The notes: generated by a model from the sequence alone, not told the origin. Shown: positions 49,271 through 58,852, counted from the stretch's first letter. The stretch: 64,000 nucleotides of DNA from an uncultured Collinsella sp. (GCA_902489665.1 CABUAT010000002.1:1-64000); one strand, 5' to 3'. Translations and numbers: made by a program.

Positions 49271-51178
49271 TTACTGCTGCTTGGGCATCAGCGGGTTCTC
49301 GCGCGTGAGGAGATTCATGAACTCCTCGCCCGTGATCGTCTCCTTCTTGTACAGATAACGAGCCAGCTCGTGGAGCTTGAACTTGTTTTCCTTGAGGATC
49401 TGCAGGGCGCGGTCGTGCGCATCCTCAATCAACTTGGCGACAATTGCGTCCACACGCTCGGCCGTACCGGGGGCGCAGGTGAGCGACGTATCCTGGTTGA
49501 GGTACGCATTCTGGACGGTACCGAGCGCCATCATGCCAAACTCGTCGGACATACCAAAGCGCGTCACCATGTTTCGGGCGAGCTTGGTGGCCTGCTCGAT
49601 ATCGTTGGCGGCGCCAGTCGTCATCTCACCAAAGATGAGCTCCTCGGCCGCACGGCCACCGCAGTAGACGGCGAGCTTGTCCAGGACCTCCTGGCGTGTG
49701 GTCAGGAAGCGCTCATCCTCCTCGACCTGCATGGTGTAGCCCAGAGCACCGCTCGTGCGTGGCACGATGGTGATCTTCGTGACCGGCGCAGAGCCCTTCT
49801 GGCGAGCGGCAACAATGGCATGGCCGATCTCATGGTAGGAAACGACCTGCTTCTCGTGGTCGGAAAGCACCGTGGACTTACGCTGTTGGCCGGCAATGAC
49901 GACCTCCACCGACTCCTCGAAGTCGTCCTGGGTTGCACGCTTGCGACCTTCGCGAACGGCGCGCAGGGCGCCCTCGTTGATGATATTGGCCAAATCGGCG
50001 CCCGAGGCACCAGGCGTGGCGCGGGCAATCGCGGTCAAATCGATCGGCGGCTGCGTCTTCACGCTCTTGGCATGCAACTCAAGAATGTTCTTACGGCCGG
50101 TCAGATCGGGCAACTCGACGGGGATGCGGCGGTCAAAACGACCGGGGCGTAGCAGGGCCGGATCGAGGCTGTCGGGACGGTTGGTGGCAGCGAGGACAAC
50201 GATACCCTTGTGGTTATCGAAGCCATCCATCTCGGTCAGCAACTGATTGAGCGTCTGCTCGCGCTCGTCGTTGCCGCTAAAGCCGCCGCCATCGCGCTTC
50301 TTACCAATGGTATCGATCTCGTCGATAAAGACGATGCACGGGGCCTTTTCCTTGGCCTGCTTAAACAGATCGCGAACCTTAGCGGCGCCGCGGCCGACGA
50401 ACATCTCAACAAACTCAGAACCAGAAATACTAAAGAACGGCACGCCCGCCTCGCCGGCCACAGCCTTGGCAAGCAGGGTCTTACCGGTACCCGGAGGGCC
50501 AACAAGGAGAGCACCGCGCGGCAGCTTGGCGCCAATCTCCTCGTAGCGCTGCGGCTTCTCCAGAAAATCGACGACCTCCTTGAGGGATTCCTTGGCCTCT
50601 TCCTGGCCAGCGACGTCCTTAAAGGTCACGCCCACGTCCTTGGAGGCGATCACGCGCGCGCCGGACTTACCCAGCCCGCCGCCGCCAAAACCGCCGCCGC
50701 CAAAGTTCATCGACGGGCCGTCATCGCCCATAGCCTTCTTCATGCGGCGGTTGAGCCACCAACCGATGAGGAAGAAAATCGCCATGGGAAGAATGAGTGT
50801 GAGCAGGTAGTAGGTCATCAAACCCGAGTTTTTTTCGGGAACGACCGACTCCAGCGAAGCGCCAGACTCAAGCACGCGATCGGTAAAGCCCGCATCGTTC
50901 GGCACACCGGTCGTCTTATAGGCGATATTCTCGTCCTCGCCCTTCTTGGTGTAATAAATCGAGTAATCGTCCGTGTTGTACTCGACCTTGTCGACACTCT
51001 TCTTATCGAGTGCTTTGACAAACGTCGAGTAATCGGTCTTCGTAATCTGCTGCGTGTGACCGATGTTGGGGAACAGAACGGTCGAGAGCACGAGGTAGAC
51101 GACGAAGGCGATGAGCACGTAGAGGATCATATTCCGTCTACGCTTGTTGTCATCCATCTCCATCTGCTTGAACTCCAT
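49271..51178 (-). CDS. ftsH: ATP-dependent membrane zinc protease FtsH
   Basis: FtsH degrades misfolded membrane and regulatory proteins. The 635 residues have an N-terminal helix ([20 protein letters not shown]), an extracytoplasmic loop, a second helix near 125, and the AAA domain: [20 protein letters not shown] near 225, [12 protein letters not shown], and [20 protein letters not shown]. The peptidase motif is [10 protein letters not shown] near 460 (most FtsH have HEAGH, but HExxH is intact). The start at 51178 lacks a clear ribosome site; the in-frame ATG 18 bases on has GGAG nine bases before it and may be used. Confidence 0.96.
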   Translation of the reverse strand: MEFKQMEMDDNKRRRNMILYVLIAFVVYLVLSTVLFPNIGHTQQITKTDYSTFVKALDKKSVDKVEYNTDDYSIYYTKKGEDENIAYKTTGVPNDAGFTDRVLESGASLESVVPEKNSGLMTYYLLTLILPMAIFFLIGWWLNRRMKKAMGDDGPSMNFGGGGFGGGGLGKSGARVIASKDVGVTFKDVAGQEEAKESLKEVVDFLEKPQRYEEIGAKLPRGALLVGPPGTGKTLLAKAVAGEAGVPFFSISGSEFVEMFVGRGAAKVRDLFKQAKEKAPCIVFIDEIDTIGKKRDGGGFSGNDEREQTLNQLLTEMDGFDNHKGIVVLAATNRPDSLDPALLRPGRFDRRIPVELPDLTGRKNILELHAKSVKTQPPIDLTAIARATPGASGADLANIINEGALRAVREGRKRATQDDFEESVEVVIAGQQRKSTVLSDHEKQVVSYHEIGHAIVAARQKGSAPVTKITIVPRTSGALGYTMQVEEDERFLTTRQEVLDKLAVYCGGRAAEELIFGEMTTGAANDIEQATKLARNMVTRFGMSDEFGMMALGTVQNAYLNQDTSLTCAPGTAERVDAIVAKLIEDAHDRALQILKENKFKLHELARYLYKKETITGEEFMNLLTRENPLMPKQQ

Positions 51179-51255
51179 CTACTGGGGTTGATAATGGTTT
51201 CTAGAATACCCAACCCGAGCGACGATAAACCGACGCCGGGCACGAAAGGACAGAG

Positions 51256-51503
51256 ATGGCATCACTGTAAGTCGGCAAGGTTCAAATCTATACAGGCGAC
51301 GGCAAGGGCAAGACGACGGCTGCTTCGTGACGCGCGAGGATGTCGAAGCGCTGATCGCGATAAAGCCCGCCACCACGGAGCTCGTGCTCACCGGCCGGGG
51401 CTTGCTGCCCCTCGCGAACCTCGCCGACCTTGTCACCGAAATGCGCCCCATCAAACACTACTTCGACGAAGGACTCCTAGCCCGCCAAGGCATCGAATAC
51501 TAG
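51256..51503 (+). pseudogene. cobO: Remnant of cob(I)alamin adenosyltransferase gene (cobO/btuR)
   Basis: CobO/BtuR attaches the adenosyl group to corrinoids. After ATG GCA TCA CTG TAA, one frame reads VGKVQIYTGDGKGKTTAA (the family's N-terminal P-loop), then stops. In another frame FVTREDVEALIAIKPATTEL leads to LVLTGRG, LADLVTEMRPIKHYFDEGL and ARQGIEY plus stop, the family's C-terminus. About half of the usual 170-200 residues between is gone, with a frameshift and a nonsense codon, so no working enzyme can be made. It lies rightward between ftsH and the MATE gene, outside any cob cluster. The identification is solid because both termini match. Confidence 0.85.
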
Positions 51504-51525
51504 CCATTGGGGACGTCCCGAATGG

Positions 51526-52875
51526 CTAGGCGGTGGCGCGGCCGAGCCAGTTTCCGCTGTGATGGTAGACGATGAACATGGTTGCGGTGATTACCCAGGT
51601 TACGGGGTAGACAAGCAGCAGGTGCTCAAGCGACGGATCGAACGGCATAATCGCAAACACCCAGATCACCCTGAGCACGACAGTGCCAAAGATGGTGAGC
51701 AGCATGGGCTGCAAGCTCACGCCGGCACCGCGAATGGAACCCGACGCGTTTTCGATAATCGAGAAGATCGCATAGAACGGCGCAATGAAATGGAGGATAG
51801 TCGTGGTGTACGCCGAAATCGAAGCATCGTCGACAAACAAACGCGACAGCGGGCCCGAAAACCCCAGCAGCACGGCAGACAGGCCACCAATGAGCATAAA
51901 CGACAGCACGAGCGACGTATGGTAGCCCTTGCGCATGCGCTCGTAGTTGCGCGCGCCAAAGTTCTGCGCCGAGAACGTAGTGATCGATACGCCGAGCGCC
52001 TCGGTCACCATCCAGATAATGCCATCCAGGCGCCCAGATAGACCCCAAGCAGTCGTGACATCGGCGCCAAACGAATTAACCGACACCTGGATCAGCACGT
52101 TCGAGATCGAATAGGCAGCCGATTGAAAACCGAGTGGCAGACCACACGAGATCATACTCTTGCAAATACCGCGATCGATACCGAGCTTAGACAGCGAAAG
52201 ACGCCATGCACCCGGAGCGCGCATCATGCGCAACACGATCATCGTTGCATTGGAGCAAATGGTCAGCGCCACTGCGATGCCGCAGCCCAGCGCCTCCATA
52301 TGCAACACAGCGACAAAGATGATATCCAGCACCACGTTAACAAGGCAGCCAGAGGCAATGATCACGGCGGGCCCGCGCGTGTCGCCCACGGCACGCAGCA
52401 GTGCGGTTCCCATATTTAGCAGCAGTGCCGCAACCATCGCGGCAAAATAACAGCGAGCATAGGCCACGCCCTCGGCCAATAGTTCATGCGGCGTGTTCAT
52501 AAGCACCAGCATGGGCTCAACGAACACTATGCCGAGAATGGAGAAGACGATACCGCCCACCAGCGCGAGCGTCATGGCCGTGTGAACCGAACGACTCAGT
52601 CGTTCATCATCGTGCTGGCCAAAATACTGACCGGTAATGACCGCGCAGCCGGCGCCGACGCCAACGCAAAAGCCAATGCAGAGCTCGGTGAGCACCATCG
52701 TGGCTTGAATGCCACCCAGCGCGAGCTTGCCGCCAAACTGGCCGACGATATACGTACCGATAAGCGTGTAGGCCTGCTGAAAAAACGAACTAAAAAAGAT
52801 GGGAACGCACAGCGACAGCAATTGCTGCCAAATGACACCTTGCGTTACATCGATCGCCGTAGATTTCTTAGCCAC
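51526..52875 (-). CDS. MATE-family multidrug/metabolite efflux transporter
   Basis: This 449-residue, 12-helix transporter of the MATE superfamily (DinF/NorM-like) has LSLCVPIFFSSFFQQAYTLI in helix 1, GGIQATMVLTELCIGFCVGV, and the half-repeat LGRxxx-like WGLSGRLDGIIWMVTEALGV in the second half. The start is taken as GTG at 52875 after GGGGAGGG; an ATG further upstream lacks support. The family exchanges Na+ or H+ for cationic drugs or metabolites; the substrate is unknown. It is a single-gene unit. Confidence 0.92.
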   Translation of the reverse strand: MAKKSTAIDVTQGVIWQQLLSLCVPIFFSSFFQQAYTLIGTYIVGQFGGKLALGGIQATMVLTELCIGFCVGVGAGCAVITGQYFGQHDDERLSRSVHTAMTLALVGGIVFSILGIVFVEPMLVLMNTPHELLAEGVAYARCYFAAMVAALLLNMGTALLRAVGDTRGPAVIIASGCLVNVVLDIIFVAVLHMEALGCGIAVALTICSNATMIVLRMMRAPGAWRLSLSKLGIDRGICKSMISCGLPLGFQSAAYSISNVLIQVSVNSFGADVTTAWGLSGRLDGIIWMVTEALGVSITTFSAQNFGARNYERMRKGYHTSLVLSFMLIGGLSAVLLGFSGPLSRLFVDDASISAYTTTILHFIAPFYAIFSIIENASGSIRGAGVSLQPMLLTIFGTVVLRVIWVFAIMPFDPSLEHLLLVYPVTWVITATMFIVYHHSGNWLGRATA

Positions 52876-53000
52876 ACGCCCTCCCCACACGCATACGTCA
52901 AACAGCAAAACGGCAATTTAAGACCAAAGCCAATATCAGCTTAGCACCGACTGGCGTCGACCGAAACACCCCGAATCAGAGCCAGGTGCGAAATATCTGC

Positions 53001-53915
53001 CTAGTGATACAAACCCGGCTGGTAGTGATACTCATTGCTCACGTGCGGGCACAGCTGCCAAAAGGCGACGGCGCTCGCCGCGGCCACGTTAAGCGAATCG
53101 ACCCCGTGCGCCATCGGAATGCGCACCGCGTGGTCACAGCCGGCAATGGTCTTGGCGCCCAAGCCGGCACCCTCGGTACCCATAAAGATTGCCAAGCGGT
53201 CAATCTCCTGCAGCACGGGATCGTCCAGCGATACGGAATCGTCCGTCAACGCCATAGCGGCACACGAAAAACCGGCATCGTGCAACGCGCTCAGACCATC
53301 ATGCGGCCACACACGAGCCTCGCTGCCAATGCGCGTCCACGGCACCTGAAACACGGTGCCCATGCTCACGCGGGCCGAGCGACGGTACAGCGGGTCGCAG
53401 CACGTCGGGCTGACCAAAATACCGTCAACGTTCAATGCGGCAGCCGAGCGGAAAATAGCGCCAACATTGGTGTGATCGACAATACCCTCAAGCACGCACA
53501 CACGCACCGGACGATCCCCCGCCGCCTCGACGACACCGCCCAAGAACTCATCAACCGGAATCTGACGCGGGCGACGGAACGCCGCGAGCGCACCACGCGT
53601 CACGTTAAAGCCCGTCAACTGCTCCATGAGCTCCATGGAGGCCACGAACACGGGAACCGGACCCGCTCCCTCGCGCACGACAAGCTGGTCAAACAGCGGC
53701 ATCATCTGGTCGAGCCAGCGCTCGCCCAAAAGAAAGCTCACCGGCTCATATCCGGCGCGAACCGCACGCTCGATGACCTTGGCACTCTCAGCGATAAAAA
53801 TGCCCTTCTGCGGCTCCAGCACGCAGCGAAGCTCACGCTCGGTCAGTCGCACATAGGCATCGAGCCGCTCGTCATCGAGCGAATCAATTCGCAGAACCTC
53901 AACGGCATCAGTCAT
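53001..53915 (-). CDS. TrmH/SpoU-family RNA 2'-O-methyltransferase
   Basis: This 304-residue SPOUT methyltransferase has an N-terminal substrate-binding domain at 1-120 (EPQKGIFIAESAKVIERAVR) and a knotted catalytic domain with the three SpoU motifs: DHTNVGAIFRSAAALNVDGI, LAIFMGTEGAGLGAK and VRIPMAHGVDSLNVAAASAV. It probably methylates 23S rRNA or tRNA ribose. The ATG at 53915 is preferred, although its ribosome site is weak. It stands alone between MATE and folA genes. Confidence 0.92.
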   Translation of the reverse strand: MTDAVEVLRIDSLDDERLDAYVRLTERELRCVLEPQKGIFIAESAKVIERAVRAGYEPVSFLLGERWLDQMMPLFDQLVVREGAGPVPVFVASMELMEQLTGFNVTRGALAAFRRPRQIPVDEFLGGVVEAAGDRPVRVCVLEGIVDHTNVGAIFRSAAALNVDGILVSPTCCDPLYRRSARVSMGTVFQVPWTRIGSEARVWPHDGLSALHDAGFSCAAMALTDDSVSLDDPVLQEIDRLAIFMGTEGAGLGAKTIAGCDHAVRIPMAHGVDSLNVAAASAVAFWQLCPHVSNEYHYQPGLYH

Positions 53916-54024
53916 AGCAGCCAGCCCGCACCCTTCTTTACAGCACATCTATACCAAACGAGGCGACGCTAAGCGCCGCCCCATGCATTCAATCAACCCG
54001 ATGATACCGTTCACGCCAGACGAT

Positions 54025-54543
54025 TTACGCCTCAACGCGATGATACGTCACGAACTCATAATCGACGCCCTCGTCACCCTCACCGGCGGCAATCGTCGCG
54101 ACCTCGCTACGCTGCGCAATCTCCCACGCGGGATCAGCGTCCAAGTCGGGAAAGTACGTGTCCACGGGATGGACGCAGTGGTTATGAGTGACCTCGGCCT
54201 CCACGCAGTACGGCAAAAACTGCCGATAGACATCGCCGCCACCGATCACCCAGGCAACGGGCTCATCGGCAACCGCAGCGAGCGCTTCGTCAACGCTATG
54301 CACCACGTCGACGCCCTCGCGGGTAAAGCCTATATCGCGCGTAAGCACGATATTGCGGCGGTTCTTGAGCGGACGCCCGCCGGGAAAACTCAGCAGCGTC
54401 TTGCGTCCCATGATAACCGTGCAGCCCTTGGTGCAGGCCACAAAATGGCGCATATCGGCGCGATTGGACACCACCATATCGCCCTCGCAGCCAATACCCC
54501 AGTCGTCACACACGGCGACGATGGCAGAAAGCTTACACGTCAT
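54025..54543 (-). CDS. folA: Dihydrofolate reductase
   Basis: FolA regenerates tetrahydrofolate from the dihydrofolate made by ThyA. The 172 residues show SAIVAVCDDWGIGCEGDMVV, VIMGRKTLLSFPGGRPLKNR and the NADPH loop WVIGGGDVYRQFLPYC. The acidic active-site residue should be the Asp in ADMRHF near residue 30. ATG at 54543 is taken as start with AGGTGA upstream, only nine bases after the thyA stop; GTG at 54552 is an alternative. Trimethoprim susceptibility cannot be judged. Confidence 0.94.
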   Translation of the reverse strand: MTCKLSAIVAVCDDWGIGCEGDMVVSNRADMRHFVACTKGCTVIMGRKTLLSFPGGRPLKNRRNIVLTRDIGFTREGVDVVHSVDEALAAVADEPVAWVIGGGDVYRQFLPYCVEAEVTHNHCVHPVDTYFPDLDADPAWEIAQRSEVATIAAGEGDEGVDYEFVTYHRVEA

Positions 54544-54552
54544 GCGCGTCAC

Positions 54553-55401
54553 CTACACCGCAATGGGGATGTTCTTGACCTGAGGGCCGTGCTCATAGCC
54601 CTCGACGATCAGGTCATCGGTCGTAAACGCATAGAAGTCATGCACATCGGGGTTGAGCGTTACCTTGGGTGCCGCAAACTGCGGACGCTCGATAAGCTCG
54701 CGGACGATATCGACATGACGATCATAGATATGGGCGTCGGCGATCACGTGCAGCAGCTCACCGGGAATCATATCGACCGACTGCGCGACCATCATCAGCA
54801 AAATGGCGTACTGGCACACGTTCCAGTTGTTCGCGGCCAAAATGTCCTGGCTGCGCTGGTTGAGAATCATGTTGAGCGTCGGCTTGTCGTCCTGAGGACG
54901 CTGCGTCACGTTATAGGTCACGCTATAGGCGCATGGATAAAGGTGCATCTCGGACAGATCGCTAAACACGTACGTATTGGTCATAATGCGGCGACTATAC
55001 GGCGTGTGCCTAAGGTCGTACAGTACACGGTCCATCTGGTCGAAGTCGCCCTCGGCGTAATGGCTCTTCTGACCAATCTGATAGCCGTAGGCTTTACCGA
55101 TGGAACCGGTCTCATCGGCCCACTCATCCCAGATATGGCTGTTGAGGTCATGCACGTTATTGGACTTCTTTTGATAGATCCACAGAATCTCGTCCATGGC
55201 AGACTTAAGCGCCGTACGACGCAGGGTGAGCGCGGGGAACTCCTCGCGCAGATCATAGCGCGCCGTGACACCAAAGTTTTTAATGGTATAGGCAGGGGTG
55301 CCGTCCTCCCACACCGGGCGGACCTTTTGGCCCTCGGTGGTGGTGCCATGGTCCAAGATATCGCGGCACATGGTTACAAACTGTTGATCAGCTTTGCTCA
55401 T
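54553..55401 (-). CDS. thyA: Thymidylate synthase
   Basis: ThyA methylates dUMP with methylene-tetrahydrofolate. The 282-residue protein contains LRRTALKSAMDEILWIYQK, the nucleophilic cysteine in LYPCAYSVTYNV, the dUMP-binding QRSQDILAANNWNVCQYAIL, and IADAHIYDRHVDIVRELIER. The residue after the active cysteine is Ala where many ThyA have His. ATG at 55401 has a strong AGGAGGG. The gene overlaps nothing and is transcribed with folA. Confidence 0.95.
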   Translation of the reverse strand: MSKADQQFVTMCRDILDHGTTTEGQKVRPVWEDGTPAYTIKNFGVTARYDLREEFPALTLRRTALKSAMDEILWIYQKKSNNVHDLNSHIWDEWADETGSIGKAYGYQIGQKSHYAEGDFDQMDRVLYDLRHTPYSRRIMTNTYVFSDLSEMHLYPCAYSVTYNVTQRPQDDKPTLNMILNQRSQDILAANNWNVCQYAILLMMVAQSVDMIPGELLHVIADAHIYDRHVDIVRELIERPQFAAPKVTLNPDVHDFYAFTTDDLIVEGYEHGPQVKNIPIAV

Positions 55402-55486
55402 TGACCCTCCTGTCAGTCGCCTATAAGCGAGATTTATTGTAGCCCAGGCGCGCGCGGCCCCACAGCCCAAACATAAGCCCTCATTT

Positions 55487-55502
55487 TCTGACATATGCCA
55501 GA
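55487..55502. promoter_or_regulatory. Palindromic operator candidate 1 (thyA side)
   Basis: TCTGACATATGCCAGA is a near-perfect palindrome (one mismatch per arm), 86 bases upstream of the thyA start on the other strand. It shares the TGACATATGTCA-type core with a second copy 53 bases further right. Confidence 0.6.
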
Positions 55503-55539
55503 AATTCCTTGCGCAAATCCGCACGTTCGCTATTCTATT

Positions 55540-55555
55540 GTTGACATATGTCAGA
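55540..55555. promoter_or_regulatory. Palindromic operator candidate 2 (regulator promoter)
   Basis: GTTGACATATGTCAGA contains the perfect twelve-base palindrome TGACATATGTCA and also a TTGACA element. It lies 13 bases before the ATG of the DUF134 fusion gene. Paired with the copy at 55487 it is about five helical turns away, suiting cooperative binding by the encoded helix-turn-helix protein. Confidence 0.65.
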
Positions 55556-55567
55556 TTTGGAGTGTGC

Positions 55568-56332
55568 ATGGCAGGAAGACGCGAAAAACTGCGCCGCGTC
55601 GGGATCATCCCCGAATACCGCGGCTTTACCCCCGATGGCCTGGCCAGCGGTGATGCCATCGACATGACCGTCGACGAGCTTGAGGTGCTGCGCCTGTGCG
55701 ACCTGGAGGGTCTCAACCAAGAGGCGGTCGCCCAGCAGATGGGCATCGCCCGCGCAACGGTGGCGGCCATTTGCAGCCGCGCGCATCGCAAGGTGGCCGA
55801 TGCGCTGGTCAACGGACGGGCGCTCGTTATCGAGGGCGGCAATATCGCATACTCCCCCATCACCACGACAACGGCCGCATGGCCAGCAAAGGAGGTCGAC
55901 ACCATGAGGGTGGCAACGACGTACGACAACGGCAACATCTTTATGCACTTTGGCCGCAGCGAGCAGTTCAAGATCTACGACATCCAGGATGGCAAGGTGC
56001 TCAACGAGCAGGTCGTAGGCACCGGCGGCACCGGCCACGGCGCCTTGGCGGGCCTGCTTGCCAACGGTGGCGTTGACACGCTCATTTGCGGCGGTATCGG
56101 CGGCGGCGCTATCAACGCGCTTGCCCAAGCCGGCATCACGGTCTATGCGGGCGCCCAGGGCAGCTGCGATGCCTGCGTCGAGGCCCTCATTGCCGGCACG
56201 CTCGCACAGAACGGCGAGGCCACCTGCGACTGCCATGGACATGATCACGAGCACATCCACGAGCATGGCGAGTCCTGCGGCTGCCACGGTCACCACGACC
56301 ATGACGGGCACGAAGGCTGCGGATGCCACTAG
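55568..56332 (+). CDS. DUF134 DNA-binding domain fused to NifX/NifB-type domain with His/Cys tail
   Basis: This 254-residue two-domain protein has residues 1-100 matching DUF134 (MAGRREKLRRVGIIPEYRGF, DELEVLRLCDLEGLNQEAVA, a helix-turn-helix with MGIARATVAAICSRAHRKVA). Residues about 112-215 match the dinitrogenase Fe-Mo cofactor biosynthesis (NifX-like) family (MRVATTYDNGNIFMHFGRSE; VDTLICGGIGGGAINALAQA; YAGAQGSCDACVEALIAG). The last 35 residues are a metal-binding tail of HGHDHEHIHEHGESCGC type. No nif genes are nearby, so this is probably a metal- or cluster-sensing regulator in an anaerobe. GGAG precedes the ATG; two palindromes lie upstream. Confidence 0.9.
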   Translation: MAGRREKLRRVGIIPEYRGFTPDGLASGDAIDMTVDELEVLRLCDLEGLNQEAVAQQMGIARATVAAICSRAHRKVADALVNGRALVIEGGNIAYSPITTTTAAWPAKEVDTMRVATTYDNGNIFMHFGRSEQFKIYDIQDGKVLNEQVVGTGGTGHGALAGLLANGGVDTLICGGIGGGAINALAQAGITVYAGAQGSCDACVEALIAGTLAQNGEATCDCHGHDHEHIHEHGESCGCHGHHDHDGHEGCGCH

Positions 56333-56388
56333 CGGCAAGCACCTCGTCGAGAACGCGCTTCCACGCGTGCGACAACCAGCGAACAAAC

Positions 56389-56428
56389 GGCGAAGGCCGC
56401 CTGGAATACCATCCAGGCGGCCTTCGCC
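56389..56428. terminator. Long stem between the DUF134 fusion gene and ffh
   Basis: GGCGAAGGCCGCCTGGA pairs perfectly over 17 bases with TCCAGGCGGCCTTCGCC around a six-base loop. No T-tail on either side, yet it lies between converging genes, so it most likely serves as a bidirectional terminator. Confidence 0.6.
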
Positions 56429-56448
56429 ATACACGACTCAACTAGTCG

Positions 56449-57924
56449 TTACTTCTTGTTGCGCATCTGCGCTTCCATCTGGCGCAGCAGGTCCATATCG
56501 GACTTGGGGCCGCCCGTTCCCAGGCCGCCCATGCCGCCCAGCCCCATGGCATCCAGACCGGGAATATTGGGCATGCGCATCTTTTTGCCCTTCTTACCCT
56601 TCTTGCCCTTCTTGCCGCCGGCCTGCGCCTGATTGGCCATCGTGCGCATGCGGCCCATCATCTTATTCATCTCGCCCCACTGCTTCATAAGGCTATTGAC
56701 CTCGGTGGGGGTCACGCCGGCGCCCTTGGCAATGCGGGCACGGCGCTGGCCGTTGATGATGGAGGGGCGAAGGCGCTCCTCCTTGGTCATCGACATGATG
56801 ATGGCCTCGTTCTTATCGAAGATACCTTCGTCCAGGTTACCACCCATCTGGTTAAGCGCACGCTGGCCACCGGGGAGCATGCCCAGAATGCCCTTCATGC
56901 CGCCCATCTTCTTGACGGCCTTCATCTGGTCGAGCATGTCGTTCATGGTAAAGCCCTCGCGCAGCATGCGCTCGGCGGCCTCGAGCTGCTCGGCGTCGGC
57001 CGCCTCCTGGGCCTTCTCGATAATGCCGACAACGTCGCCCATACCCAGAATGCGCTTGGCCATACGATCGGGGTAGAACGGCTCCAGCGAATCGGGCTTC
57101 TCGCCCATGCTCACAAACTTGATGGGCTTGCCGGTCACCTGGCGCACGGAAAGCGCGCCGCCGCCACGGGCGTCGCCGTCGAGCTTGGAGATAATCACGC
57201 CGTCAAAGTCGGTGCGCTCGGCGAAGGTCGAGACGACGTTGACGATATCCTGACCGGTCATGGCATCGACGACCATCAGCACCTGATCGGGCTTGACGGC
57301 CTTCTTGATGTCCACGGCCTCCTGCATCATCTGCTCATCGATCTGAAGACGTCCGGCGGTATCGACGATGACCACGTCGCGCAGGTGGTCGACGGCCTCC
57401 TGGATGGCGCCCTTGGCGATATCGACCGGGTGCGCACCGTCGCCGCGGAAGACCGGTACGCCGATCTCGCCACCGAGCGTGGCCAGCTGGTCGGCAGCAG
57501 CGGGACGGTAGACGTCGCACGCGGCGAGCAACGGCGAGCGGCCCTGCTTCTTGAGCAGGTAGGCCAGCTTTACGGCAGCCGTGGTCTTACCGGAGCCCTG
57601 CAGACCCACAAGCATGATGACATTGGGAATGCGGTTGCTAAAGACGAGCTTGCTCTCGGTTGAGCCAAGCATCTCGGTGAGCTCGTCGAGCACGATCTTG
57701 ACGACGTTTTGCGCCGGCGACAGCGACTCCATGACCTCGGCGGTCATGCAGCGCTCCTTGGTCTTGGCGACGAACTCCTTGACGACCTTAAAGTTGACGT
57801 CGGCCTCGAGCAGCGCCATGCGAATATCGCGCATGGCCGAAGTAATATCGGCCTCGGTCAGCTTGCCCTTGCCGCGCAGGCGGTCAAATGTGTCGTTGAG
57901 GCGATCGCTCAGGGAATCAAACAC
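56449..57924 (-). CDS. ffh: Signal recognition particle protein Ffh
   Basis: Ffh binds signal peptides and the SRP RNA and delivers ribosomes to FtsY. The 491 residues have the N domain, the G domain with MLVGLQGSGKTTAAVKLAYL near 105, DVYRPAAADQLATLG, VIVDTAGRLQID and a TKLDG-equivalent ISKLDGDARGGG. A methionine-rich M domain follows, with QMKAVKKMGGMKGILGMLPG and the RNA-binding SMTKEERLRPSIINGQRRAR. It extends into a Lys/Gly/Met-rich tail. It is the last gene of the plsX-to-ffh run, ten bases after ftsY. No 4.5S RNA gene was found nearby. Confidence 0.97.
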   Translation of the reverse strand: MFDSLSDRLNDTFDRLRGKGKLTEADITSAMRDIRMALLEADVNFKVVKEFVAKTKERCMTAEVMESLSPAQNVVKIVLDELTEMLGSTESKLVFSNRIPNVIMLVGLQGSGKTTAAVKLAYLLKKQGRSPLLAACDVYRPAAADQLATLGGEIGVPVFRGDGAHPVDIAKGAIQEAVDHLRDVVIVDTAGRLQIDEQMMQEAVDIKKAVKPDQVLMVVDAMTGQDIVNVVSTFAERTDFDGVIISKLDGDARGGGALSVRQVTGKPIKFVSMGEKPDSLEPFYPDRMAKRILGMGDVVGIIEKAQEAADAEQLEAAERMLREGFTMNDMLDQMKAVKKMGGMKGILGMLPGGQRALNQMGGNLDEGIFDKNEAIIMSMTKEERLRPSIINGQRRARIAKGAGVTPTEVNSLMKQWGEMNKMMGRMRTMANQAQAGGKKGKKGKKGKKMRMPNIPGLDAMGLGGMGGLGTGGPKSDMDLLRQMEAQMRNKK

Positions 57925-57934
57925 TAGTCACTCC

Positions 57935-58852
57935 TTAATTGGACTCGCCCACCAGGGCGCGGCAGAAATCTTTGGCATTGAACTCCTGCAGATCATCGAC
58001 CTGCTCGCCCACGCCCACGCGCAGGATCGGGAGCTTGAGTTTCTCGGCCACGGCCATGGCGATACCGCCCTTAGCCGTGCCGTCGAGCTTAGTCATGATA
58101 ATACCGTCCAGGCCCAGCGCCTCGTTAAACTCAAGCGCCTGGTTCAGACCGTTTTGGCCCGTCGCGGCATCGATCACGAGCACGACTGAGACGGGCATGG
58201 GGCCGGCGGCCATATTGGCGGCGCGCTTACGCGTCACGTTAACCACCTTGGCAAGCTCGCGCATGAGCTCGGGGCTCGTGTGCAGACGACCGGCAGTGTC
58301 GATAAGCACCAGGTCGCTGCCGCGCTTGTCGGCCTCGTCGAGCACGTCGTAGCAAACACTTGCCGGGTCGGAGCCGCGGTCGCGCTTGATGACGGGGACG
58401 CCAGCGCGCTGGCCCCACACATCGAGCTGCTCGATGGCGGCGGCGCGGAACGTATCGGCAGAGCCGATCACGACATTCTTGCCGCGGGCGGCCATGGCGC
58501 TCGCGATCTTACCGACCGTCGTGGTCTTGCCGGCACCGTTAATGCCCACAAACAGCACGCAGCTCGGCGTATCGGAGAACGGATCGCGCTCGGTGGGCAC
58601 AAAGTGCTGCTGAAGCTGCTCGGCCAGGGCGCGACGGAGTTGCGGGGCGGTCTTGAGGTTTTTCTTGGCCGCGGCATCGCGCAGGTCATCGGAGACCTTG
58701 ATGGCGACCTCGGCGCCCATGTCACCCATGACGAGGGTGTCCTCCAGGTCCTCCCAAAAATCCTCGTCGACCTCGCCGCCAAAGTAAAAGACCTCGTTGA
58801 GGGCCTCGCGACTGCGCTCAAGTCCGCGCGAGAGAGCATCGAAGAATCCCAT
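57935..58852 (-). CDS. ftsY: SRP receptor FtsY
   Basis: FtsY receives SRP-ribosome complexes at the membrane. At 305 residues it is the short NG form without the long acidic A domain. It begins with an amphipathic helix MGFFDALSRGLERSREAL, likely the membrane-binding element. Seen: VLFVGINGAGKTTTVGKIAS, ADTFRAAAIEQLDVW, LVLIDTAGRLHTS and IIMTKLDGTAKGGIA. Its ATG overlaps the smc stop (TAATG), so translation is coupled. Confidence 0.96.
   Translation of the reverse strand: MGFFDALSRGLERSREALNEVFYFGGEVDEDFWEDLEDTLVMGDMGAEVAIKVSDDLRDAAAKKNLKTAPQLRRALAEQLQQHFVPTERDPFSDTPSCVLFVGINGAGKTTTVGKIASAMAARGKNVVIGSADTFRAAAIEQLDVWGQRAGVPVIKRDRGSDPASVCYDVLDEADKRGSDLVLIDTAGRLHTSPELMRELAKVVNVTRKRAANMAAGPMPVSVVLVIDAATGQNGLNQALEFNEALGLDGIIMTKLDGTAKGGIAMAVAEKLKLPILRVGVGEQVDDLQEFNAKDFCRALVGESN

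Noticed and set aside
51179..51520. A rightward intact gene between ftsH and the MATE gene
   Set aside because: The reading frame is broken by a TAA four codons after the ATG and by a frameshift; only fragments of cobO remain.
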